From Salvia splendens (Eukaryota > Streptophyta > Magnoliopsida > Lamiales > Lamiaceae), in assembly GCF_004379255.2 (NCBI RefSeq), contig NC_056039.1, positions 5,896,501 through 5,960,500 on the forward strand: a DNA stretch of 64,000 nt, given 5' to 3'. Positions 1-10,276 of this stretch are shown here, piece after piece. The position numbers were made by a program, and so were the translations under genes. The notes under the pieces are model-generated. The model saw only the letters and a list, made by a program, of their open reading frames with translations, ran no database searches and was not told where the DNA came from. Numbering within the stretch: the stretch's first letter is position 1; each line of letters starts with the position of its first letter.

Positions 1-2212
1 AGTCAGCAGTCAGATAGCTTGGTCCAATGAAATGTTGCGATTTTTGAGGATTGGCTTGGTTTTTGAAGCTCAAAAACCAAGATTTCATTTTCAAGATACA
101 AATAAAAATGACCCTGTTTTTTTCACCACCATCATCTTATCAAAGCAACAATTCCCCTGCCCTTTTCATCATCTTATTGCAACAACATTTCTATAAGCCC
201 ATACGAATAATGAGGTCGAACCACAATCTTCACTGCACCACAATTTTCCATCGTCTCCAAGCTTCGAGTTCATTTTCACTGCTGGGTCACAGATTCTTCG
301 CCTGGTGCCACCCCCATTTGCCGGATCTCAGAATCAAGATTGGGTTTTGGGAGATTCCATTGGACCCTTTCAGAAAATTTTCAAGATTGTCATCTCAAAA
401 GGTCGGGGCAGCAACATCCGGAGCCTCGAAAGAATCGATCCCAGAAAGCAAAATCGGAGCCCGACAAGATAAGAATCTAGCCATTGTTTCCGGGGTGTGG
501 TATTTTCAATACATCGTTTTTTAATTTCCAACTAAATTTACATGCAAATATATCAGCTAAGTGAGCTCCTCAACTGTGGAGAGAGGAAAGAGGGCTTCAA
601 AAGTGCACAGGCAAAGAATCAAAATTGGATGAAAAAGATGATCAAGAATCCAAATCATCCTACACAATTTCCACCACCCAATAGAAGTCATGCCTGCTTG
701 CTATTGGATCTTTCCAGGTATTGAGAAAAGGGCAAATACAAGTTGAGGATAAAATAAAATAAAACTACATATACATTCTAGTTGGAGGAAGGCCATCATA
801 ATACTATACTCATAGTATGACAAAAATTCCCACCATAAGATGCATATGCCAGTGTATCTGAGAAGGATTACAACATCGGAGTCTGACAACCACCATTTAT
901 GTTCTATCCACTTCCACACCACTATAAGAGGCATAATAAGCCTATATTGGGGGATGATTTCTACTTGAGAAATGTTAAATCATTGAAAAACTATCCTGCC
1001 AAACACCATGGAAAATGAAGCATTTGCCAATTCTAGTCTGTGAAAAAAAGTATCATAGGTTATTAAACTTTATCCTACTTGAGGCAACGTCAGTATTGTG
1101 AAATTTAGATTGGAAGTAGCAGGAATGTGCACGGACTAAGCAAAAACTATCTGAAAATAGTGCATCACGCATCCTAGCTCTAAAATGATATGGTTGAGCA
1201 GAAGCAAGAATAAACCTAGAGCAGACATGGTAGTGCAACTATATCACGAACCCGAATGTATAGCCTTTCATGTATGGGAGGAAATAGCACTGACATTATT
1301 AGAGGCCCTTGACCATGGCCACGAGCCCTAATCCAACTTCTCCCATAATATAACTTCCTTATATTATCAAATAATGAAATAACCATCTGCTCTTTAGCAT
1401 ACAAAACCACAGTTTCTCCCTTGCACCACAGTTTTCCCATCAATTTCAACAGAAACATGTATATACACCAATCTACTGAAGAATAAGTTCCATTTATAGG
1501 TTGATGCAAGATTGGACATAACATAGCCCATAGAAGCAAGACCTAGAGATGACGTATGTCGTCATCGAGATTCAAATGTCCTAACGTTTTATTAGCAATT
1601 TCTCACACAACAATTCCTTCTATGAATTGAAGAGATTCAAATCAATGTCCAATGTCCTAACGTTTTATTAGCAATTTCTCCTCTTATGCTATCCCAAAAA
1701 CACGACCCCAACAGTTTCACCCCACAATCAAAACCTTCTCTAGAGGCAGAGTATGTAAGACAATCAATATAACTAAGAATGGCAAACACAAGCTCCACTG
1801 CTCTAAATCTAATAGAAAATTATAATCAACCAACAATGAAAAATCAAGAGCAATTTCTCCCCTTATGCTATCCCAAAAACACGACCCCAACAGTTTCGCC
1901 CCCACAGTCGAAATCTACTCTAGAGGCAGAGGATGTAAGACAATCAATAAAACTAAGAATGACAAACACAAAATCCATTGCTCTAAATCTAATAGAAAAA
2001 ATATAATCAACCAACAATGAAAAAATCAAGAGCATAGAGAGTTCCATCATCCAACTATACATAGAACAGGGTTAATCTAGGAATCCAATAGCCTATATAT
2101 CAAAATACAGAGCCAAATTAGATTCACACCCATTCAACGTCAAATAGCAAAAAGAAAAAGATATCCAACAAATTAAACCTAATAAGCTTTACCAAAGAAT
2201 CCTCAATTCACC
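1..2212. other. Intergenic or unrecognised region left of the NHL gene
   Basis: I recognise no conserved protein here. A 157-codon open frame at 51-524 (+) and a 60-codon frame at 542-724 have no family motif and no clear splice continuation. They may be a leader or first exon of a gene running off the left edge, or chance frames. The part from about 2100 to 2212 is probably the 3' UTR of the NHL gene on the minus strand. Confidence 0.4.
1673..2036. repeat. Two-copy tandem duplication, period about 179 bp
   Basis: Two successive blocks share long near-identical stretches. Both contain ctctagaggcagag (about 1739 and 1918), atgctatcccaaaaacacga, and a run of aatcaaccaacaatgaaaaa. A shorter piece, cctaacgttttattagcaat, also occurs twice just upstream (about 1578 and 1660), so the duplication spread in steps. 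It lies just downstream of the NHL gene (minus strand) and encodes nothing recognisable. Confidence 0.75.
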
Positions 2213-2986
2213 TCAAATCCCGACGCGGCACTGCCTCGGTCCGCCAGTTAACGCCCCCGACGCCCCATTGGTCGCCAATCCCAGCACCAGATCCCCGCAA
2301 AAAACCTTGAGAAACCTCCTCCGAGTCCTCCACGCCTTCGCCTCGAACCTAACCCTAGAAACTACCCTCACATTGAAGTTCACATTGCCATTCTTCCCCC
2401 TCTCGCGAGTAATCCCATCCACCGCCGACTTCTCCAGAAAGCTCCCGGCGTCGGCGAATCTCGCCGTGAGAGAGGTCTCGTTCCTCGTGCCCTGGTAGAA
2501 GGGCGCGACGGAAGTCTCGGAGAGGGAGTAGGCTTGGTAGAAAATGGCGGTCTGGACTTGATCGTAGCCGAGCGTCATCTTTTTGTTAGGGTTTCTGGCG
2601 GTGAGCTTGACCTCGGAGGTGAAGGAGGTGAGCGAGTCGTTGCCGATCGTGAAATTGGAGATGGAGAACGAGTCGACTCGGAACTCGGGGAGCTGGGGGC
2701 GGAGGACGAGCCAGACGATGAAGGTGATGGTGCCGAAGATGACGATGAGACCGATGACGAAAGCGAAGATGCGGCGGAGGCAGGTGGCGCGGTGGATGGA
2801 CTCGGCGTCGTACTGGTAGTTGTGGTGCTGGTAGGGGTTGCTCTGGTAGTAGTAGGCGCTGGGGGGAGGAGCCGCGGCGGCGTAGGGATAGGCGGTTCCG
2901 GCAGGCGGCGGACCGGCCGCTGAGTAGCCGTTGGGCTGTGGATTTGCGGCGGGGTAGCCTGTGACAGGCCTGTTGCGGTCGTCCAT
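2213..2986 (-). CDS. NDR1/HIN1-like (NHL) protein, LEA_2 domain
   Basis: Single-exon gene of 257 codons. The N-terminus (about residues 1-60) is rich in Pro, Ala, Tyr and Asn. A hydrophobic segment follows at about 70-95 (IFAFVIGLIVIFGTITFIVW), typical of a single-pass or signal-anchor membrane helix. The rest reads as an LEA_2 beta-sandwich with the family-style phrase LTARNPNKKMTLGYDQV. This order is that of the plant NHL family: plasma-membrane proteins, several of them induced by pathogens or senescence. The length is normal for the family. The start is the first Met of the frame and precedes the conserved Pro/Tyr-rich tail. GC content is high compared with its surroundings, which opens long shadow frames on the other strand. 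Family assignment is firm; the specific member is not determinable. Confidence 0.88.
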   Translation of the reverse strand: MDDRNRPVTGYPAANPQPNGYSAAGPPPAGTAYPYAAAAPPPSAYYYQSNPYQHHNYQYDAESIHRATCLRRIFAFVIGLIVIFGTITFIVWLVLRPQLPEFRVDSFSISNFTIGNDSLTSFTSEVKLTARNPNKKMTLGYDQVQTAIFYQAYSLSETSVAPFYQGTRNETSLTARFADAGSFLEKSAVDGITRERGKNGNVNFNVRVVSRVRFEAKAWRTRRRFLKVFCGDLVLGLATNGASGALTGGPRQCRVGI

Positions 2987-3391
2987 TGCGGGAATCGCGG
3001 TTTTCTAGCGGATCGTCGGAGAATCGCAAGCAGTGATGTGTTTTGCGAGTTTTAAGAGAGAGAAAGTTGGTGCTACTGATCTGTAAGCAGAGATTTGGGT
3101 AAAGAAGAGAATTAAAGGAATATTTTTGTAAATCTTATGCTACTAATATTCATTTATGAGAGAGACAACCTTCATTCCTATGTATTGCAAAAAAAATTAA
3201 TTGCTTTACGCGTGAAGGATTGCTTCATTTATTCGTTTAATCTCAAAAGCGATTAATTGAAAATGGGGTATTCGGTTGACCTATTATTTCTTATACAAAG
3301 AGGTCATGCGATTTTCAGTTACTAAGGAAAGTTGGTAAAGATGTCAATCAAATGGCGCCTTTCGTTAACTTCTAGTACCAACCAATGCTAC
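2987..3391. other. Upstream region of the NHL gene
   Basis: AT-rich non-coding DNA between the NHL start codon and the TSD of the neighbouring Harbinger element. It must hold the NHL 5' UTR and promoter (minus strand). I see no confident TATA box or other gene. Confidence 0.4.
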
Positions 3392-3394
3392 TAA

Positions 3395-4966
3395 GAGCGT
3401 CTGTAATGGCGGACGGACGGCGTTTTCTATCGTTTTTTACACACTTTTAATTTTTTTATTTTTTCCCCAAAAAATACATATTTTCATCTATAAATACTCT
3501 CACTTTCACACCACACTACACAATTCTCATCTACATTCTCTCATTTCCATTTTCATCTACATTATCTCATCTTCATTCTCAATCTTTCTTCCACTCCTAT
3601 AACATAACAATGTCCGGCCAAGGCAATCACCCTCCGGGCTCCCACGGTTGGAACCTCGATTGGTTCGGTTCACAACCGTTTCCTAGTCCGAAAATGGAAT
3701 ATTCGGCCCCTCCTCAAACCCAAAGTTCGGGCGTTGCAGGTGGCTACCGGCCTTACCCGATCAACGACCAAGATGCCCCCGAAGGGCTATACGGGTGGAC
3801 ACCCGAGCCTAGAGTGAGGCCGACCACCCCCTCCCATACTCCGACTCCTCCTACTCGCGGTGTCCGCACACCGTACACTCCGGCGGAGATGGAGCAATTG
3901 TTCAAGGCATTCTTGTCAATCTCCGAAGATCCGTAGGTTGGCACGAACCAATCCGGCGATCACTTTTGGTAGCGCATTTGTCGCCGGTACAATGAAAACC
4001 GACCGGAGGGAACAATCGAGCGCAACGAGAGTATGGTGCGCAACGCCATCTACAGAGCCAATGAAGAAATCTAAAAGTTCCAAGGGTATTACCTCCAAGA
4101 AGAGCGGTCGGCGGGGAGCGGCCGGAGCGAGGTCGACGTCGTCACTGCCGCGATGAACATCTACCAATCCATGAACTACAAGCTGTTCAAGTACCTTAAC
4201 ATTTGGCATGAGACGCGGTCGCATCCGAAGTATAGGAGAGGCGTAACATCCTCCTCTAGCGGCTCCTCAAAACGGTCAAGGTCGGTATCCCTATCCGACG
4301 CTGGCTCCGAAGACGTGGTTAGCCAACTCGTCGGAGCTAACTTGGGTAGCCCCGACTCCGGCCCGAGCGGTTCCTAACGCCGACCGCAAGGAAGGAAGAA
4401 GGCGGCGGCCAACCACCGTCGCGCTGCGACTCCATTCGGCGATGCTCCTGAACCCGCCCCCTATGCGCCACCTCCACCCCCACCAACTCGTTGTGGGCGA
4501 TTTTGGCCCAACTCAATATGGCCGATAGGTCAACTATGACCCCCGCGCAACTTCGATCGCACGAGGCCATGATATTGGGCCTCCAAAACAATTGGGGGTA
4601 GTGCCACCAGATGAATAGTCTTCCACAGGGATATTTTTAGCTTTAATTATGTAATTTTTAATTTTTAGTATTTTGATTATGTAATTTTTAATTTTTAGTA
4701 TTTTAATCATGTAATTTTTATTTTTTAGGATTTTAATTATGTCTTTTTTATTTGTAATTTGTAATATTATTTCGATTTTTTTAATAAATTTTAATATTAT
4801 GGAACTATTTTTATTTAAATTGAATAATAGAATGGGTGGGACCCTTATCCTCGTCCTTGCAGAATAGCACAGTTGTGGGTGTTATGCTCTTGCCTAAGAG
4901 CAGGCAGAAAAAGTGGCGCCGTGCCCACAACCGTGCTCCTTGCCAAGAGCACGGTTGTGGGTGCTC
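3395..4966 (+). mobile_element. PIF/Harbinger element carrying only ORF1
   Basis: The element is flanked by a TAA target duplication (3392-3394 and 4967-4969). Its left end is GAGCGTCTGTAATGGCGG and its right end, read inward on the minus strand, starts GAGCACCCACAACC, so the terminal inverted repeats are short and imperfect. The cargo is a decayed Harbinger ORF1-type gene with no transposase. Near the right end, acggttgtgggtgctc pairs with an upstream inverted copy (about 4910-4935), giving a subterminal hairpin. Confidence 0.8.
3610..4374 (+). pseudogene. Harbinger ORF1 (SANT/Myb-like accessory protein), decayed
   Basis: One reading frame runs from the ATG at 3610 through 4374, interrupted by in-frame stops near 3934, 3970 and 4069. 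The first block (108 codons) is rich in Gly and Pro, ending with TPAEMEQLFKAFLSISEDP. Beyond the stops the same frame continues with VRNAIYRANEEI, a segment containing MNIYQSMNYKLFKYLNIWHE, and a Ser-rich tail (SSSSGSSKRSRSVSLSDAGS). This layout matches the ORF1 proteins of plant PIF/Harbinger elements, which carry a trihelix/Myb-like DNA-binding region and help the transposase. The stops look like C-to-T or G-to-A changes, for example TGG to TAG. After about 4480 the frame also shifts. It is not expected to make protein. Confidence 0.7.
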
Positions 4967-4969
4967 TAA

Positions 4970-5897
4970 CAATTAACACGGCTTTTTTTTAAAATTATCT
5001 TAGGAAGTCTTGGTTGTAACTTACTTTTAAAACTCAAACATGTTTACAACTTCATCTACTAAAATTAGATCAATTTCTATATATAAAAATATTTCAAATA
5101 TTTAAATGTAAATCCCACAGTTCATTAATATTACTTCACTCATACTTTTTTATTTTATAAAATAGGATCAATAATGGGTAATAAAATGATAATTGTTCTA
5201 AAAATTATACTCCATTCATCCACAAAAAATAGAGCGCATTTACCATTTTTTATTATCCACGAAAAATAGAGCATATTTAAAAAGGGAAAGTTTTCTATAA
5301 CTTCTCTCTTACTTTTTTTCCAACCCTTGCTAATAATATGAATCTCACATTCTAAACACTACTTCTCTCTTACTTTTTTTTCATCTCTCTTACTTTACCA
5401 ATTCCACATTAAAATTCATGTCATTCACAATATGTACTATTTTTTGTGGACGGACTTTTTCCCCACTCTTGCTAATAATATGAATCTCACATTCTAAACA
5501 CTACTTCTCTCTTACTTTACCAATTCCACATTAAAATTCATGTCATTCATAATATGTACCTATTTTTTGTGGACGGAGGGAGTAGTATGATATAAGCAGT
5601 ATGACTATGTAAGGCAATTAATTGCTGCGTACACTCCCCAATCAGCATAACTGAAATAGGTATAGCTTTTCTGCATTTAATGGCACAGTTAGCAAATCTA
5701 GACTTGATGCCGTCTACTATGCCTAGATTGGATCAATTTTTTTTATGGGAAACAGTGTCATTTTCTACCGATTAATTTGATTAGGCTTTGCACATCTTTT
5801 GTGTTTAAATTTAGGGATTCATGTTAGGATGGAGGGCTCGATGCGGATCGTATGTTTTTTGCTTATGGTTAGGAGAGATCGGACTGTTTTGAGGTTC
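4970..5897. other. Intergenic stretch duplicated again at 9587-9880, interrupted by a MITE
   Basis: Apart from the MITE at 5210-5582, the sequence from about 5160 to 5785 recurs at about 9587-9880. Shared landmarks are gtaataaaatgataattgtt, cataactgaaataggtatag, atttaatggcacagttagca and cattttctaccgattaa. No gene is visible. The stretch after about 5790 resembles the region upstream of the SAM-synthase pseudogene (about 8120-8210). Confidence 0.7.
5210..5582. mobile_element. Stowaway-like MITE
   Basis: A 373-bp element starts CTCCATTCATCCAC and ends GTGGACGGAGGGAG, flanked by TA on both sides (5208-5209 and 5583-5584). This is the Stowaway (Tc1/mariner-related) signature. An internal segment containing gctaataatatgaatctcac is repeated in tandem (about 5329 and 5470). 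The related duplicated locus near 9667 lacks the element and has an intact TA-containing site. Confidence 0.8.
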
Positions 5898-5900
5898 TAA

Positions 5901-7796
5901 GAGCATCTCCAATGGCGGACGTCCGGTCGGACATCTGTGACGGGCGACCGGGACGTCCTCCATTGTGGCGTTTCAACTCGGATACGGAGTCCCGTAAGGA
6001 CGTCGGATGTCCTCGGACGTGCGGGCGACGGGCGGGCGGACGTCCGCCATTGTGGCGTGGGTCGGACGTCCGGTATTTAATTTTTTCTTTTAAAACTCTA
6101 TATATATGGCTTGTTGAACTTCATTTCATTCGCACCACTTGTGTTAACAAGTTTCTCTCTCTACATCTCTATTTTCAAGTATATCTAGAATGGCTAGTGA
6201 CAGTGATAGCGAGGATGAATTGGAGGTCGCTGTGGAAGGTGCGATAGATAGGCTGCTACACCAGAGAGAGCGGCGGCGGCAGCAGGCGGCGGTACATCGG
6301 TCGATTCGTCGTCGAACTACAATACCCTGTGACCACATTGCTGCACATATTCGGTTGTATCAGGACTACTTCGCTCCGCAACCGCATTTTGGGGATGCCT
6401 TATTCCGGCGACGTTTTAGGATGCATCGTCCGCTGTTTATGTATATCGTGGGTGCTTTAGAGAGAAGATACATGTATTTTAGGATAAGGGAGGATGCAGT
6501 TGGCAAACCCGGACTCACGCCCTTACAGAAGTGCACTGTCGCAATCAGACAACTGGCGTACGGAGGCGCGACCGACATGTTCGACGAGTACCTCCACATT
6601 GGCGAGTCGACAGCCGTCGAGTGTCTGCAGAATTTTTGCGCGGGCGTGAGAGAGATATTCGGGGAGCGGTATCTTCGGAGTCCGAGTCCCGAAGACTGCC
6701 AGAGGCTGATAGATATGTATGGGTCGGTGCACGGGTTCCCTGGGATGTTGGGCAGCATAGATTGTATGCATTGAGAGTGGAAGAACTGCCCCGCCACCTG
6801 GAAGGGGATGTACACTACTGCCTTCAAAGCCAAGCATCCCACGATGATCCTTGAAGCTGTAGCTGACTACCGGCTGTGGATATGACATGCTTATTTTGGA
6901 GTCGCCGAGTCGAAAACGACATCAACGTTCTCCAGTCGTCGCCCCTATTCAACGCTCAGTGCAATGGTGTTGGTCCCGCCATCAGTTTCGTCGCCAACGG
7001 CAACCAGCACAATATGGGATACTATTTGGCGGTTGGGATATACCCAAACTGGCCCGTCTTTGTGAACACAATCAAGCATCCGCTCGGACTAAAGAAGTCA
7101 TACTTTGCGAGCCGTCAGGAAGCAGCGCGCAAGGATGTGGAGCGGGCATTTGGTGTGCTCCAGAGTCGATGGGCTGTAGTAAAGGGTCCTGCACGGCAGT
7201 GGTATTTACCAACATCGGCGATGTCATGTACGCATGTATCATAATGCACAACATGATTGTCGAAAATGAAGCTGCGGAACTGACTCAGTAGACCAATGAA
7301 GATGATACGGGTGCAGGTCCAAGTCACGGCGTGGCCACCGCGAATGTGAATATGGGGGTATCTCATGGAGAGGTCGAGCGGATGCGTGCATTTGCCGACA
7401 TGCGGCAAACAGATGCCCATGTTCGACTTCAACACGATATTATCAAGAGGTTTGGACGCGGAGGGGTTGACGTTGATGTTATTACTTTTTTTTGTTTTAT
7501 TACTATGCATTTTTTTTCAAATCATGTATGTTTTTTTTAATGAAGTTGATAATTTTTCCCGTTCGTATTCGTGTTGAAATTTTATTTCCGTAAACGTAAA
7601 TTGCTTTATTTGTGAATTTGTGATTTTTTTTTATTACGGGGAGTCCTAGTGGGAAGGGCGATGGGAAGGGCGGATTGTGAAGGGGATGTCCTAGTGACGT
7701 GGCAGTGGGATGGGAAGTCCTAGTGACTTGGCAGGAGGTGTTTTTGGGAAGTTCTAGTGAATGTCCGAATGAGACATCTGTGCATTGGAGATGCTC
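5901..7796 (+). mobile_element. PIF/Harbinger element with decayed transposase
   Basis: The terminal inverted repeats are perfect over 14 bp (GAGCATCTCCAATG at the left, CATTGGAGATGCTC at the right). A TAA duplication lies on each side (5898-5900 and 7797-7799). Length is 1896 bp with a single transposase gene and no ORF1. Subterminal regions are rich in cggacgtcc (left) and in tcctagtga-like words (right). A paralogous copy of the flanking DNA near 8190 shows the unoccupied site, confirming the boundaries. Confidence 0.92.
6190..7291 (+). pseudogene. PIF/Harbinger transposase (DDE_Tnp_4, HARBI1/ALP1-like), broken
   Basis: The frame starts at 6190 and reads a normal Harbinger transposase N-terminus (RRRFRMHRPLFMYIVGALE) up to GSIDCMH, where the expected Trp is TGA (6772-6774). 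The same frame continues to DYRLWI, where Trp is again TGA. It then shifts near 6905 to a frame with ENDINVLQSSPLF and QEAARKDVERAFGVLQSRWA. It shifts again near 7205 to a frame with NIGDVMYACIIMHNMIVENE, ending at TAG 7289-7291. The three catalytic acidic residues are still recognisable: Asp in GSIDCMH, Asp in ENDINVL, and Glu in ERAFGV. At least two nonsense changes and two frameshifts make this copy non-functional. The family enzyme catalyses cut-and-paste transposition into TWA sites. Confidence 0.9.
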
Positions 7797-7988
7797 TAAA
7801 TTAACATTATTTGTTGATGAGGTGTATTTAGCGGCGTAATCATGTTTAATTCACATAAATAAGAAGCATTTTTTGGATACATGAATTTATGATTTTCATA
7901 GATGAGCCAATTTAGTTATTAGTTTTAGTAATTAAGAAATAAATTTATGTTTGTATACATGAAGTGATTATATTTGCAGTATTATTGA

Positions 7989-8033
7989 ATGGAGACCTTC
8001 TTGTTTACCTCTGAGAATCCGGACAAGCTCTGC
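7989..8033 (+). pseudogene. Fragment of an S-adenosylmethionine synthase start
   Basis: The sequence atggagaccttcttgtttac begins a short match to the SAM-synthase N-terminus. It then skips the codons for the conserved S-V-N-E-G-H segment and rejoins at ccggacaagctctgc. It is a truncated duplicate of the longer copy that starts at 8264. The upstream DNA of both copies is also similar, so the whole 5' region was duplicated in tandem. Confidence 0.75.
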
Positions 8034-8263
8034 AATTTATCTTAAACATATTCCGAAACTCACAATTTATTTTTTATGGAGCACAGTATGAATATGACAG
8101 ATCATGTTCTGTGTGGTTTTATTGTGTGTGATTTGAGTAGGCAAATTTAGGGATTCATGCTAAAATCGAGGGTTATATGCGGCCCTGTTTTGAGGTTTTA
8201 AATGAACATTATTTGTTGGATAGATGATTGAGCCAACTTAGTTATTAATTCTAGTATTTTTAA

Positions 8264-8877
8264 ATGGAGACTCTCTTGTTTACCTCTGAGAGTGTGAACG
8301 AGGGACACCCGGACAAGCTCTGCGACCAGATATCTGATGCAGTTGTTGATGCCTGCCTCGAGCAAAGTTTCATGTGAGACATGTACCAAGACCAACATGA
8401 ACGTGATGATGGTCTTTGGGGAGATCACAAGCATGGCCAACGTAGACTATGAGAAGATCGTGCGTGACACTTGCCGTAAGATTGGATTTGTTTCTGATGA
8501 TGTTGGTCTTGATGCTGATAAATGCAGGGTTATTGTCAACATTGAGCAGGGATACTGCTCAAGTTGACAGCAGGTGCCCAGAGGAGATTGGTGCAGGTAT
8601 GCGTGTTCGGACCATCCCTGAATGCATGCCTCTCAGCCATGTGCTTGCCACCCAATTAGGTGGTGCTCGCCTCACTAAGGATGGGACATGCCCCTGGTTG
8701 AGACCTGATGGAAAGACCCAAGCCACAGTTGAGTACTGCAATGTGAAGGGTGCTGTGGATCCGATCAGAGTCCACACTGTTGTCATCTCCACTCAGCATG
8801 ATGAGACTGTTACTAATGATGAGATTGCAAGGGAACTCAAGGAGCACGTCATCAACTACGTAATCCCTGAGCATTAG
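8264..8877 (+). pseudogene. S-adenosylmethionine synthase pseudogene, truncated
   Basis: Translation from the ATG at 8264 gives the plant SAM-synthase N-terminus with [21 protein letters not shown] deletion of roughly 11 bp near 8362 shifts the frame. The next blocks are [19 protein letters not shown] and [20 protein letters not shown]. The region that should hold the G-H-x-F-G-Y-A-T-D-E-T motif is deleted or scrambled. The copy resumes with [35 protein letters not shown] and [20 protein letters not shown], then stops at 8877. The C-terminal third of a normal enzyme of about 390 residues is missing. The enzyme makes S-adenosylmethionine from Met and ATP, but this copy cannot. Plant genes of this family usually have an intronless coding region, so lack of introns does not prove retroposition. 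Confidence 0.9.
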
Positions 8878-10276
8878 AATAAAGTAGGAAATATAAATAG
8901 TGGGTAAAGTAGGTGATGAAATAAAGTAAGGGTAATTGAATGTTTTATTTTTTTGTCAAAAAAGAAATGACTCAACTTTATTGGGACATCTAAGGATTAC
9001 GACTCAACTTAATTGGGACGGGGGAGTATAATTATTTGATACGTGGAATCAAAAAGATGTTATGTTTTAACTGTACGTACGATAGAAACTAATGAATATA
9101 AATCTAAATCCATTCATAACACTGAAATCAAGCACATACAAAACCAAAGTAATGTATACGTAATAAAGATCAAAGTATAGAAATAGATTAAATACTAAAG
9201 TTTTTTATTTTATAAAAGTAGTGATAAACGTATATAATCGAACTTTTTTTAACATTTTATATTGAAAATCGATTTATAAACATTAATTGATTTAAAATGA
9301 ATTTCATACTAATCATTTTGCAATATTTAAAAAATAATTAAAATTTTAACTTAAATATTTGTATATTTAAGAAAAAAAATAGTTTTTTACTAAATATTGG
9401 ATAATTCATTCGAATCGAGCTTGAAATCATGTTACGATTTGACATAAATTTTCTATATCACTTCTTTATTATTGCTACATATAATACAATAAATAACAAA
9501 ACTAATTTTTTAATAAATCCAATTGAATTTAAAATTTTAAAAATATTATGTACATGTACAATTTATGTACATTTATCTTTTCTCTATAGGATCAATAATA
9601 ATGTAGTAATGGACCAATGTAATCGGTCAAGAAAACAATAATCGGTAATAAAATGATAATTGTTCTAAAAATAATATGCTAAAAGCAATATGACTATGTA
9701 AGGCAACTAATTGCGTACACTCCCCAATTAGCATAACTGAAATAGGTATAGCTTTTCTGCATTTAATGGCACAGTTAGCAAATCTAGACTTGATGCCATT
9801 TAACACATTCTAAATATTAGTGCCTAGATTGGGTCAATTTTATATGGGAAACAGTGCCATTTTCTACCGATTAAATACAATATTTTTAGCATGTGTATAC
9901 ATGTTTGCAGTTGAAAATTCATGTGTCTAAAAACAAGCATACACAAGATGATTGGGTGCTGATAAAAAAAATCAAGAAAAAGAAAGAAGTTGGTATCAAT
10001 CAAACCGAATACCATACACCATTGAAGCAGAAGATTTTTAAAAATGGAGATCAATATCCCAAGAATCTCACACAGATCGATTAAGCATCATGCTTTTACA
10101 TAGCATTTGCAAGGATAAGGCAAAAAAGATATTGAGTTGTAACATTATATACAATATGCATTGCACTGACAATAATAGTAAATGAAGAAAATGAGGAACC
10201 AATTGAGAAATGCTCCAACTATATACTGTAAACCTCAACTAATGAGCAGAAAGGGAAATAATAGATATACCGGCAT
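8878..10276. other. Intergenic region with a MITE end and a duplicated block
   Basis: Just after the pseudogene lies the right end of a Stowaway-like relic (terminus gggacgggggag at about 9015-9026 followed by TA). From about 9587 to 9880 the DNA repeats the block seen at 5160-5785 but without the MITE. From about 10085 to 10276 the region is probably the 3' UTR of the kinase gene. No other gene is visible. Confidence 0.6.
9587..9880. repeat. Second copy of the 5160-5785 block, without MITE
   Basis: It shares gtaataaaatgataattgtt, actatgtaaggcaa, cataactgaaataggtatag, gcatttaatggcacagttag and cattttctaccgatta with the left copy, in the same order and orientation. At the MITE position the sequence reads aaaataatatgc, an unoccupied TA site. 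This makes the pair a useful record of the insertion. Confidence 0.85.

Noticed and set aside
51..524. A 157-codon protein gene at the left edge
   Set aside because: No conserved motif, and the N-terminus has low-complexity DNA. It could be an exon, but the window does not allow a decision.
2534..2923. Acidic open frame on the plus strand over the NHL gene
   Set aside because: It is the complement of the GC-rich NHL coding region; the composition (Glu, Asp, Gly, Val runs) is typical of a shadow frame.
8264..8877. Functional SAM-synthase gene
   Set aside because: A frameshift, deletion of the catalytic motif and loss of the C-terminal third exclude function.
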